NCBI GenBank assembly: GCA_029260415.1 | Contig: JAJDDH010000042.1 | Coordinates: 1-18,491 of the forward strand | DNA from: Phycisphaerales bacterium | Lineage (GTDB): Bacteria > Planctomycetota > Phycisphaerae > Phycisphaerales > UBA1924 | Length of the DNA: 18,491 nucleotides | Direction: 5' to 3' | Shown here: one piece after another, positions 11,570-18,491 of the stretch | Numbering within the stretch: the first letter of the stretch is position 1 | How the letters are laid out: each line of letters begins with the position of its first letter | Position numbers and translations under genes: made by a program | The notes under the pieces: generated by a model | Database searches by the model: none | Told to the model about the DNA's origin: nothing | What the model saw: the letters and a program-made list of their open reading frames with translations, nothing else

Positions 11570-14500
11570 GAGGGGTGGCGCAGCGCCGCCGAAGGCGGGT
11601 GGTACCCGTCGTGACGCGAGTCCAACCGCCCGGTCCACAGCACCACAAGCTTGTGCTTGATGTCCGCCGTGATCATCAGCAGGCAGGGCAGCACGATCAG
11701 GATGACGCCCGTTGCGCTCATGAGCCCGAAGGCGATGGTGATCGCCATCGGGATCAGGAACCGCGCCTGGAAGCTCTGCTCGAGCATCAGCGGGAGCAGA
11801 CCCAGCACCGTTGTGATCGTCGTCAGCAGGATCGCCCGCACGCGCGCCCGACCCGCCTCGAGCGCCGCGGTGCGCACCGGCGCCCCCGCGGCCCGCTGCG
11901 CGTTGAAGAACTCCATGAAGATCAGCGAGTCGTTCACCACCACGCCCGCCAGCGCGACAAAGCCCACCAGCGACAGGAACGTCATGTTGAACCCGAGCAG
12001 CAGGTGCCCCCAGATCATCCCGATCGTCGCGAACGGAATCGCGCTCATCACCACCACCGGCTGGATGTAGCTCTGGAACAGCCAGGCGAGGACGACGTAG
12101 ATCAGGCCCATCGCCGTGAGCATGCCGATAGGCAGCGTCGCGAACGACTCGGCGACCTCCTTCTGCCTCCCGCGCTCCAGCACCCGAACGCCCGGGACCA
12201 TCGCCTCGACCTCGCGCAGGTCGTCCTGCATCGCTGAGGCAAGCTCTTCGGGCGTCCCCACGCCCTTGTCCACCTCGGCGCTGAGCGTCACGGCCCGCTT
12301 GCGGTCGAGCCTGCGGATCGTCGCGTACGCCTGCCCCTCGTCGATCCGCGCCACCTCGCTCAGCGGCACGGGCTCGCCCCGGGGCGAGAGCACGTGCATG
12401 CCCTCGAGCGCCGCCAGGTTCTTGCGGATCGACGCGGGCGCCTTGACGCGCACGTCCACGTCCTCGCGCTCGCCCGCGTAGGTGAAGGCCTCGAGCCCGA
12501 AGACCGCCGCCTGGATCTGGCGCCCGAGCCCGGCGCGGGTGAAGCCCATCTCGCTGGCGCCGTCACGGAGCGTGAACCGTAGCTCCCGCTGCCCGCTGTC
12601 CGCGTCGGTCGCGATGTCGTACACCCCGTCGTACGACGCCATCTTCTCGCGCAGCAGCGCCACGCCCCGGTCGATCGCGCCCTGGTTCTCGCCCGTGACA
12701 GTGAACGTCAGCGCCGGCCCGCCCGGGCCCGCGCCGATGCCCTCCATGCGGATCGACTTGATCCCGATCAGGTCGCCCGCGTGCTCGCGGATCGCCAGCT
12801 CGATCTCTTCGCTCGTCCGCTCGCGCAGCTCCACCGGGTGCAGTTCCAGGATGAGCTGGCCCAGGTGGTCCGCGACGGCGTCGTTGCCCTCGCCGTTGAT
12901 GTCGCCCATGCCCGCGGTCACCGCGTACACGCTGGCGACCTCGGGCTGCGCCAGCGACGCGGCCTCCAGACGGCGCACGATCTCGCCCGTCTGAGTCGCG
13001 GGCGTGCCGATGGGCATCGTCAGCGCGATGTTGATCGTCTCGGAGTCCTCGGTCTCGAAGTAGATAAACTTCAACCGCCCGCCCGCGACCAGCCCGACCG
13101 AGAGCAGCACGAGCGCGATCGACACCCCGGTCGCGAAGTAGCGGTACGTCAGGCACTTGTCGAGAAAGCGGACGTACCCGGGGATCAGCCACTTGTTGAA
13201 CAGGCGGTCGCGCGCCGCGTCGAAGCGCAGCTCGATCGACTGGAGCCGGTTCGAGCCGCCGACCTCCTTCTGGCGGTCGAGCGATTTGAGCGAGTGGGCC
13301 ATGTGGCTGGGCAGGATCAGCAGCGTCTCGATGAGCGAGACCGCGAGCGCGCACCCCGCGACGACGGGCAGCCACTTCATGAAGTCGCCGATCTGCCCCC
13401 CGATGAGCGCCAGGGGCAGGAACGCGAAGATGGTTGTCAGCACCGTCGCGACCACGGGCCAGGCGACCTGGTTGGTCCCGCGGATCGCCGCCTCGAGCGC
13501 GGGCTCGCCCCGCTCGTGGCGCGCCGTGATGTTCTCCGCAACGACGATCGCGTCATCGACCAGGATGCCGATCACCACGATCAGCCCAAACATCGTCAGC
13601 AGGTTCAGCGTCACGCCCAGGAAGCTCATCACCGCCAGCGTGCCCAGCAGCGAGATGATCAGCCCCAGCGCCACCCAGAACGACACCCGCCAGTTGAGCA
13701 GCAGCACCAGCGTGAGAAACACCAGGATCCCGCCCCAGAACGCGTTGCGCGAGAGCAGGTTCAGACGCTGCTGCACGAACCGGGCCAGGTCCGTCGTCAC
13801 CAGCAGCTCGCCCGGGGGCGGGCCCATCGCGGCGCGGCTCCGCCCCAGCTCGTACGCCTCGACCCGCGTTGAGACCGGGCCGGTCTCGCCAGGCTTGCGC
13901 ATCCTCGTCTTGACCTTCTCCCCAAGCGTCAGCCCGAACTCCTCGCCGTTGCGACCCGCGGCGTACGCCTTGACGAGCCCCGCGATGTCCACCACGTCCT
14001 TCTCGCCCACCTTGAACACGGTCAGGCTCACCGCGGGCTTGCCGTTAAGACGGCTCGTCAGCGACACGTCCGCGAACCCCTCGGTCACCTCCGCGATCTC
14101 GCCCAGGCGGAGCACCTGCCCGCTCGGGTCACCCTTGACCACGATCTCGCGGATCCGCTCAGCGCGTTCCTCCACGCCCACGCTGCGCACCGCGACGTTG
14201 GCCGAGTCCGAGCGGACCGACCCGCCGGGCAGCTCGCGCATCGCGGCGCTCACGGCGTCGCTGACCATGGGCAGGCTCAGGCGGTGCTCCATGACCGCCC
14301 CGGGGCGGACCTCCACGCTGATCTCGTCCGTGCGCACGCCCGAGAGCACCACGTCGCCCATGCCCGGGATGGTGCGCAGGTCGTCACCGATCTGCTGGAT
14401 CGCTTCCTTCATGTCGCGCTCGGAGGCGTCGCCGAAGAGCGAGAGCACGACCGCGGGCAGGTTGGGCTCGAGCTTGACGACCGTGATCCGCTCGGAGCCC

Positions 14501-14859
14501 TCGGGCAGGTCCTGCAGCGCGTCCATCTCGCGCTTGACGTCCGCGACCGCCTCGTCGATGTTGAACCCGTCCTCGAACTCGACACGGACCGAAGCGCCGC
14601 CCTCCGAGATCGTGGACGTGACCTCCACGACACCCGTCAGGTCCGAGACGCGGTCCTCGATCTTGGTCGCCAGCGAGTCCTCGACCTCCTCGGGCGCCGC
14701 CCCGGGGTAGGGCGCCCCGACGATCACGTTCGTCGCCTCGATCTCAGGGAAGAACTCACGCCGCAGGCTGAGCCCGAAGATGATCCCCGCGCCCATCACC
14801 GCGAGCATGACCAGGTTGGCGACGACCGGCTTGCGGACGCCGAACTCGGGAAGTCCCAT
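11560..14859 (-). CDS. RND-family efflux transporter permease (AcrB/MdtB-like)
   Basis: An inner-membrane proton-driven pump subunit of 1099 residues, of the hydrophobe/amphiphile RND group. Layout: N-terminal transmembrane helix (about 13-32), periplasmic porter domain with the PGAAPEEVE segment, helices 2-6 (about 373-520), helix 7 near 578-598, a second periplasmic domain, and helices 8-12 (about 905-1063). The TM4 signature GILVDDAIVVAENI carries the proton-relay pair Asp435/Asp436. The first porter domain has an extra polar stretch (about 315-355, rich in Gly, Lys and Arg) before TM2, which looks longer than usual. The ATG shares one base with the fusion-protein stop, so the two are coupled. 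No TolC-like channel is in the window. The substrate could be drugs, lipids or metals; I cannot tell. Confidence 0.94.
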   Translation of the reverse strand: MGLPEFGVRKPVVANLVMLAVMGAGIIFGLSLRREFFPEIEATNVIVGAPYPGAAPEEVEDSLATKIEDRVSDLTGVVEVTSTISEGGASVRVEFEDGFNIDEAVADVKREMDALQDLPEGSERITVVKLEPNLPAVVLSLFGDASERDMKEAIQQIGDDLRTIPGMGDVVLSGVRTDEISVEVRPGAVMEHRLSLPMVSDAVSAAMRELPGGSVRSDSANVAVRSVGVEERAERIREIVVKGDPSGQVLRLGEIAEVTEGFADVSLTSRLNGKPAVSLTVFKVGEKDVVDIAGLVKAYAAGRNGEEFGLTLGEKVKTRMRKPGETGPVSTRVEAYELGRSRAAMGPPPGELLVTTDLARFVQQRLNLLSRNAFWGGILVFLTLVLLLNWRVSFWVALGLIISLLGTLAVMSFLGVTLNLLTMFGLIVVIGILVDDAIVVAENITARHERGEPALEAAIRGTNQVAWPVVATVLTTIFAFLPLALIGGQIGDFMKWLPVVAGCALAVSLIETLLILPSHMAHSLKSLDRQKEVGGSNRLQSIELRFDAARDRLFNKWLIPGYVRFLDKCLTYRYFATGVSIALVLLSVGLVAGGRLKFIYFETEDSETINIALTMPIGTPATQTGEIVRRLEAASLAQPEVASVYAVTAGMGDINGEGNDAVADHLGQLILELHPVELRERTSEEIELAIREHAGDLIGIKSIRMEGIGAGPGGPALTFTVTGENQGAIDRGVALLREKMASYDGVYDIATDADSGQRELRFTLRDGASEMGFTRAGLGRQIQAAVFGLEAFTYAGEREDVDVRVKAPASIRKNLAALEGMHVLSPRGEPVPLSEVARIDEGQAYATIRRLDRKRAVTLSAEVDKGVGTPEELASAMQDDLREVEAMVPGVRVLERGRQKEVAESFATLPIGMLTAMGLIYVVLAWLFQSYIQPVVVMSAIPFATIGMIWGHLLLGFNMTFLSLVGFVALAGVVVNDSLIFMEFFNAQRAAGAPVRTAALEAGRARVRAILLTTITTVLGLLPLMLEQSFQARFLIPMAITIAFGLMSATGVILIVLPCLLMITADIKHKLVVLWTGRLDSRHDGYHPPSAALRHPSAD

Positions 14860-16331
14860 CAGTCGCTCCCGCTTGCCCGCTCAGCCGACCCCGGCGCGAG
14901 GCGGACGATCATGCCCTCGGTCAGCTGGTCGAGGTTCGAGAGGATGACCACCGCGCCCTCCGCGACGCTGCCCTCCGGATCCAGCACGGCCCAGTCCCGG
15001 TCGTTCACGCCCCCGCCCGGGAGCGCCCCGCCCAGGTGGTACTCGACACGCACCGCCGCGGGGCGGACGCGCCGCAGCTCGCCGCCCTCCCGGTCGAAGC
15101 CCTCGATCGCGTCGTCGCCCTCTGCGATCGGCTCGGCCAGCATCACCCGGTCCGCGACCACCGCCCGCCTGGGCAGCGCGACGCGCTCGGACGTGGCGCT
15201 CGTCCAGACCCGCCCGACGACAAACTGCCCGGGCAGCAGCGGTCGATCGTCGGCGTCCGGGTCCTGCACCACCTCGACAAAGACCTCAAGCGTACGCGTG
15301 GAGCTGTCGATCTCGGGCGCGATGCGCACGACCCGCCCGGACCACGCCGCGGCGCTGGGCCCATCGGTGCGCAGCTCGACGCGGTCGCCGATCTTGATCG
15401 ACCCGTTGGCGGACATCGCAAGGCGCAGCGGGATCTCGATGCGCCGGAGGTCCACGACCCGCGCGACCCGCTGGGCCGCGCCGACCCACTCGCCCCGCTC
15501 GAAGTCGATCGCCTGGAGCACGCCCGCGATCGGGCTGGTGACGACGGTTCTGGTCAGGTTCTCGCGCTCGATCCGGAGCGTGGACCGCTCGCCCGTGAGC
15601 TGGGCAGCCAGCTGCGCCCGGCGCGACGGGATCATCTCTACCTGCTGGCGGACGCCCTCGAGCGTGCGCTGGGTTCGCAGCAGCGCCGACTCGAACTGGT
15701 CGAGCTCCCCGGGCGAGCCCGCGCCCGCCTCGATCGCCTCGCGCACGCGCTGGAAGTCACGGCGCGCCGCGTCCTGCTCCTGCTCGGCCAGCCTGAGCTG
15801 CTCGCGCAGGCGCGTCTCCTCGACCTCGAGTCCGCTCAGCTGCGCCTCGATCGCCCCGATGCGCTGCTCCGAGACCGTGATCCGCTCGGCGTAGTCCAGC
15901 GGCTCGACTTTGATGATCGTCTCGCCCCGCCCGATCGCGGCGCCCGCCTCGACAGCGTCGGGTCGCTCGATGACCGTCCCGCTCACCTGCGCACGCACGT
16001 CCGTCGCGGTCATCGCCCGGGCGGTCCCGAACCCCTCCCACACGCGCGCCGTGGGGCGGGCGTGCGCGTCGTACGTGAGCACCTGCAGCAGCGCAGACCC
16101 GAGATTACTCCGCGCGGGCGGGGCCTTGGTCTGCTTGAGCGCGACAAAAACCACCACGCCCACAAAGATCGCCAGCACCGCGAGCCCGGCGCGTGTGCCG
16201 TACGCGAGCGCCGTCATGCGTCCGCCCGCCTCGGACGCGGCGCGCATCTCGGGCTTGGACGAAGGCTCGGTCGGGGGTGTGGAGGGGGAGTCCGGCATGC
16301 TTGCCGGTCCGGTCTTGGCGTTCGCGCTCAT
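14859..16331 (-). CDS. RND efflux membrane fusion protein (HlyD/AcrA family periplasmic adaptor)
   Basis: Adaptor linking the RND pump to an outer-membrane channel. The 490-residue protein starts with a Ser/Pro-rich cytoplasmic tail of about 45 residues, then one transmembrane anchor (about 49-65) in place of a lipoprotein signal. A biotinyl-lipoyl-like half (about 112-146) leads into a long coiled-coil hairpin (about 150-260, rich in Glu, Arg, Gln and Leu), the second lipoyl half (about 262-292), a beta-barrel and a membrane-proximal domain. The unusually long polar N-terminus is notable; a later start at an internal Met (residue 12, 29 or 39) would trim it. I kept the first ATG because a TAGGAT element lies 9 nt upstream. 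It is coupled to the downstream RND gene by a TGATG stop-start overlap. Confidence 0.9.
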   Translation of the reverse strand: MSANAKTGPASMPDSPSTPPTEPSSKPEMRAASEAGGRMTALAYGTRAGLAVLAIFVGVVVFVALKQTKAPPARSNLGSALLQVLTYDAHARPTARVWEGFGTARAMTATDVRAQVSGTVIERPDAVEAGAAIGRGETIIKVEPLDYAERITVSEQRIGAIEAQLSGLEVEETRLREQLRLAEQEQDAARRDFQRVREAIEAGAGSPGELDQFESALLRTQRTLEGVRQQVEMIPSRRAQLAAQLTGERSTLRIERENLTRTVVTSPIAGVLQAIDFERGEWVGAAQRVARVVDLRRIEIPLRLAMSANGSIKIGDRVELRTDGPSAAAWSGRVVRIAPEIDSSTRTLEVFVEVVQDPDADDRPLLPGQFVVGRVWTSATSERVALPRRAVVADRVMLAEPIAEGDDAIEGFDREGGELRRVRPAAVRVEYHLGGALPGGGVNDRDWAVLDPEGSVAEGAVVILSNLDQLTEGMIVRLAPGSAERASGSD

Positions 16332-16340
16332 GGTTCGACA

Positions 16341-16346
16341 ATCCTA
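16341..16346 (-). promoter_or_regulatory. Candidate -10 element of the fusion protein-RND operon
   Basis: On the minus strand TAGGAT ends 9 nt before the fusion-protein ATG (16331-16329), in the 45-bp gap after the carrier gene. It would allow a near-leaderless transcript independent of the carrier. The contained AGGA could alternatively be a ribosome site, although its 10-nt spacing is long. Confidence 0.4.
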
Positions 16347-16376
16347 GGCCGACCCATGCATTTTCCGGCCCTCGCC

Positions 16377-17909
16377 TCAGGGCGTGGTCGCCCAGCCGAG
16401 CTGGGGGACGATCGCCAGCGCCGCCAGCGTGATCAGCACAACGCCCATGAGGTTCAGCGCCAGCCCCGCCCGGGCCATCCGCCCGATCGTCAGCCGGCCC
16501 GACGCGAACACGATCGCGTTGGGCGGCGTCGCGACGGGCAGCATGAACGCGCAGCTGGCCGCCAGCGCCGCGGGCAGCAGCAGGTACATCGGTCGGTCCA
16601 TCCCCAGCTCGATCGCCGCGCCCGCGAGCACGGGCAGCAGCGCGTTTGTGACCGCGGTGTTGCTCGTCAGCTCTGTCAGAAACGTCACCAGCAGCGCCAC
16701 GAGCGCGACGAGCACCACCACCGGCGCCCACCCCAGCCCCGCGAACCCGGACCCCAGGTACACGTCCACCCCGCCCGCGCTCATCGCCGCCGCGAGCGCC
16801 AGCCCGCCGCCGAAGAGCAGCAGCACGCCCCACGGCAGCTTCTCCGCCGTCTTCCAGTCCAGCGCGAACTCGCGGAACCTGAGGTCCACCGGGATCAGGA
16901 ACAGGCACAGCCCGCCCAGCATCGCGATGCCCGTATCAGTCAGCGCGATCAGCGGCAGCAGCCCCAACTCCTCACCCAGACGGACCAGGAGCGGGCGCGT
17001 GATCCACGCGATCGCCGTGCACGTGAACACCACGAACACGATCCACTCCCCCCGGTTCATCGGGCCCAGCGCCCGCAGCTCGTCGCGGATCATCGCCCGC
17101 CCGCCCGGGATCTCATCGAGCGTCACCGGCGCCGCGAAGCGGACCAGGTACCACCACGCGATGGGCAGGAACACGACCACCAGCGGCATCGCGACCACCA
17201 TCCAGCCCAGGAACGTGATCTCGACCTCGAACCGATCCTGCATGAACCCGGCAAGCAGCGTGTTGGGGGGCGAGCCGATCAGCGTGCCCATCCCACCGAT
17301 CGACGCGGCGTACGCGATCGAGAGCATCAACGCCGTCGCGAACGACGCCACCTCCCCCGAGCCCTCCCGCCCTACGCGCCGCTCGACCATGTCGATCACG
17401 CTCAGCCCGATGGGCACGAGCATGACCGCCGTCGCGGTGTTGGTGACAAACATGCTCAGCATCGCCGTCGCGATCATGAACCCCGCGATCAGGCGTTTGG
17501 GGCGCGTGCCCACGCTCAGGATCGTGATCAGGGCGATCCGCTTGTGCAGCCCCCAGCGCTGCATGCCCAGCCCCAGCAGGAACCCGCCCATGAACAGGAA
17601 GATCAGCGGGTGCGCGTAGCGCTCGGTGGTCTCCCCCACGCCCAGCGCGCCCGAGAGCGGGAAGAGCACGATGGGCAGGAGCGCCGTCGCCGCGAGCGGG
17701 ATGGCCTCGCTGAGCCACCAGACCGCCATCAGCGCGCCGACCGCGCCCGTCGCGCGCCCCGCGTCGCTGAGGCCGCCGACGAGCTGCCCGTCCGCGGAGC
17801 GCCCCTCGGGGAGCAACGCGTAGACCACGACCGCGACCAGCGGGCCCAGCAGCAGGCCCGCCAGGCGGACAGGTGACGTCCCGTGTTCTGCGCGGGTCCG
17901 GGCTTCCAT
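16377..17909 (-). CDS. DASS/SLC13 family anion symporter (sodium:dicarboxylate or sulfate type)
   Basis: An inner-membrane secondary transporter of 510 residues with the inverted-repeat DASS architecture. Many hydrophobic helices are present, including two helical-hairpin motifs: VTNTAT at 155-160 followed by GTLIGSPPNT at 209-217, and LTSNTAVTN (SNT at 416-418) followed by VATPPNAIVFASG near 460. In characterised members these paired SNT and PPN-type motifs bind Na+ and the carboxylate. The first site has Thr in place of Ser (TNT), which occurs in the family. Substrate may be C4-dicarboxylate, citrate or sulfate; a malate link to the malic enzyme is only a thought, as that gene is far away. 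It is the first of three minus-strand genes and 31 bp from a divergent methyltransferase gene. Confidence 0.92.
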   Translation of the reverse strand: MEARTRAEHGTSPVRLAGLLLGPLVAVVVYALLPEGRSADGQLVGGLSDAGRATGAVGALMAVWWLSEAIPLAATALLPIVLFPLSGALGVGETTERYAHPLIFLFMGGFLLGLGMQRWGLHKRIALITILSVGTRPKRLIAGFMIATAMLSMFVTNTATAVMLVPIGLSVIDMVERRVGREGSGEVASFATALMLSIAYAASIGGMGTLIGSPPNTLLAGFMQDRFEVEITFLGWMVVAMPLVVVFLPIAWWYLVRFAAPVTLDEIPGGRAMIRDELRALGPMNRGEWIVFVVFTCTAIAWITRPLLVRLGEELGLLPLIALTDTGIAMLGGLCLFLIPVDLRFREFALDWKTAEKLPWGVLLLFGGGLALAAAMSAGGVDVYLGSGFAGLGWAPVVVLVALVALLVTFLTELTSNTAVTNALLPVLAGAAIELGMDRPMYLLLPAALAASCAFMLPVATPPNAIVFASGRLTIGRMARAGLALNLMGVVLITLAALAIVPQLGWATTP

Positions 17910-17915
17910 CCCGAG

Positions 17916-17921
17916 AGCCTA
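17916..17921 (-). promoter_or_regulatory. Candidate -10 element of the DASS carrier (leaderless)
   Basis: On the minus strand TAGGCT, preceded by GGGG, ends 6 nt before the carrier ATG (17909-17907). It lies back to back with the methyltransferase -10, and the two share the dyad TACCC-C-GGGTA at 17920-17930. No -35 is recognisable. Confidence 0.45.
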
Positions 17922-17928
17922 CCCCGGG

Positions 17929-17934
17929 TATCGT
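17929..17934 (+). promoter_or_regulatory. Candidate -10 element of the methyltransferase (leaderless)
   Basis: TATCGT, preceded by GGG, ends 6 nt before ATG 17941. The spacer CTTCTT offers no Shine-Dalgarno match, so a leaderless mRNA is the simplest reading. Any -35 would lie inside the carrier gene. Confidence 0.5.
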
Positions 17935-17940
17935 CTTCTT

Positions 17941-18491
17941 ATGACGAAGAAGCCCTCGCCAACACGGGCCCGGGACCGGAAGTCGCCGAGGCGAGGTCTG
18001 GATCAGCTGGCTCGCCGGATCTTCCCGTCCGTCCCGGCGTTGTCGCACAGCCGGGTGCTCATGCTCCCGCTGGACCTGGCGGATCGAGCTGTGTCGGGTG
18101 CTCTGGGGGTCGGCGCAGAGCTCCCGCCCAACCGGATGCGCATCCGCATCGGGGCGGGCAACCGCCTGCTGTTCAACCAGGTCCAGCATCTTCACATGGC
18201 GGTCCCGTTCTGGATGGACCGGCTCGAGCGCGGAGAGGTCCGCGCCGATTCACGCATCTGCGACATCGGGTGCGGCTGCGGGCGGTACGCGTCGGCGCTG
18301 CACCGGTCCGCGTTCAAGTCGGGCCCCGGGTTCTCCGGTCATTACACCGGGATCGACATCGACAAAGAGATGATCCAGTGGTGCCGCGGGCACTTCCCGA
18401 AGGACCACTTCTCCTTCCAGCTCGCGGACATGCGGAGCACGATCTACAACCCGGACGGGAGCGAGTCGCTCGGGGCCCGCCTCGACCTCGA
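17941..18491 (+). CDS. Class I SAM-dependent methyltransferase, 5' part (runs off the right edge)
   Basis: The frame starts at ATG 17941 and is open to the window end (183 whole codons). After a basic N-terminal tail (about 1-25) and a segment of no obvious family (26-100), a Rossmann-type SAM fold begins. It has motif I DIGCGCGRY at residues 108-116, the acidic end of strand 2 in GIDIDKEMI (137-145), and a DMRSTIYNPDG segment (163-173) where motif II would lie. This pattern is typical of small-molecule or glycan methyltransferases, but the substrate cannot be named, and the missing C-terminus would be needed to place it. Start choice rests on the -10-like hexamer 6 nt upstream. It is divergent from the carrier gene. 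Confidence 0.85.
   Translation, partial: MTKKPSPTRARDRKSPRRGLDQLARRIFPSVPALSHSRVLMLPLDLADRAVSGALGVGAELPPNRMRIRIGAGNRLLFNQVQHLHMAVPFWMDRLERGEVRADSRICDIGCGCGRYASALHRSAFKSGPGFSGHYTGIDIDKEMIQWCRGHFPKDHFSFQLADMRSTIYNPDGSESLGARLDL

Noticed and set aside
10612..12237. A plus-strand frame of about 540 codons running from inside htrA into the RND gene.
   Set aside because: Low-complexity Arg/Gly/Gln-rich translation in the wrong frame of htrA and antisense to RND; no motif or ribosome site.
15036..17876. A plus-strand open frame of more than 900 codons antisense to the fusion protein and carrier genes.
   Set aside because: Its product is rich in Arg, His, Gln, Asp and Pro with no recognisable domain. 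It mirrors two well-supported genes, and long antisense frames are common in GC-rich DNA.

Overview
The window is a gene-dense, GC-rich (about two thirds G+C by eye) bacterial chromosome segment with twelve protein genes, two of them cut by the window edges. I see no rRNA, tRNA, CRISPR array, insertion sequence or phage gene. Gene content (PrkA-type kinase, de novo preQ0 genes, hybrid GAF/PAS kinases, SLC13-type carrier, RND pump) and the -10-at-the-start-codon arrangement suggest a free-living Gram-negative-type bacterium. A planctomycete of the Phycisphaerae kind is my best guess, but that is an inference from overall flavour, not from a marker gene.

Layout. (1) 1-3043: the 3' part of a malic enzyme (+) meets a PrkA serine protein kinase (-), with the two stop codons abutting. 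(2) 3044-4040: a 247-bp divergent gap and trmB (tRNA m7G46 methyltransferase, +). (3) 4185-8108: two tandem, related GAF sensor proteins (+). The second is a complete hybrid histidine kinase (GAF-PAS-PAS-HisKA-HATPase-REC). The first is a short relative with GAF, the phospho-accepting helices and REC but no ATP-binding kinase domain. (4) 8141-10065: queC-queE-queD (+), three of the enzymes that turn GTP-derived pterin into preQ0 for queuosine or another 7-deazaguanine. (5) 10127-11551: a secreted HtrA/DegP protease (+). (6) 11560-17909: on the minus strand, a DASS/SLC13 anion carrier followed by a membrane fusion protein and an RND pump, the last two translationally coupled. (7) 17941-end: a class I SAM-dependent methyltransferase (+), open at the right edge and divergent from the carrier with only 31 bp between start codons.

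How the genes work together. Functional links are local: queCED is a pathway unit, the fusion protein and RND pump form an efflux complex (no outer-membrane channel gene is in view), and the two GAF proteins probably share a phosphorelay. PrkA, HtrA and the efflux pump give a stress-response flavour, but nothing shows they are co-regulated.

The most notable sequence pattern is a TANNNT hexamer 5-9 nt before the start codon of six genes (trmB, queC, queD, fusion protein, carrier, methyltransferase), usually preceded by GGG or CG. This is the signature expected of leaderless or nearly leaderless mRNAs. The kinase, sensor and protease genes instead have good Shine-Dalgarno sites. I found no convincing wholly new multi-gene system. 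The truncated-kinase/complete-kinase pair and the leaderless-promoter pattern are the best leads. No gene-free stretch exceeds 300 bases; the largest is the prkA-trmB gap.
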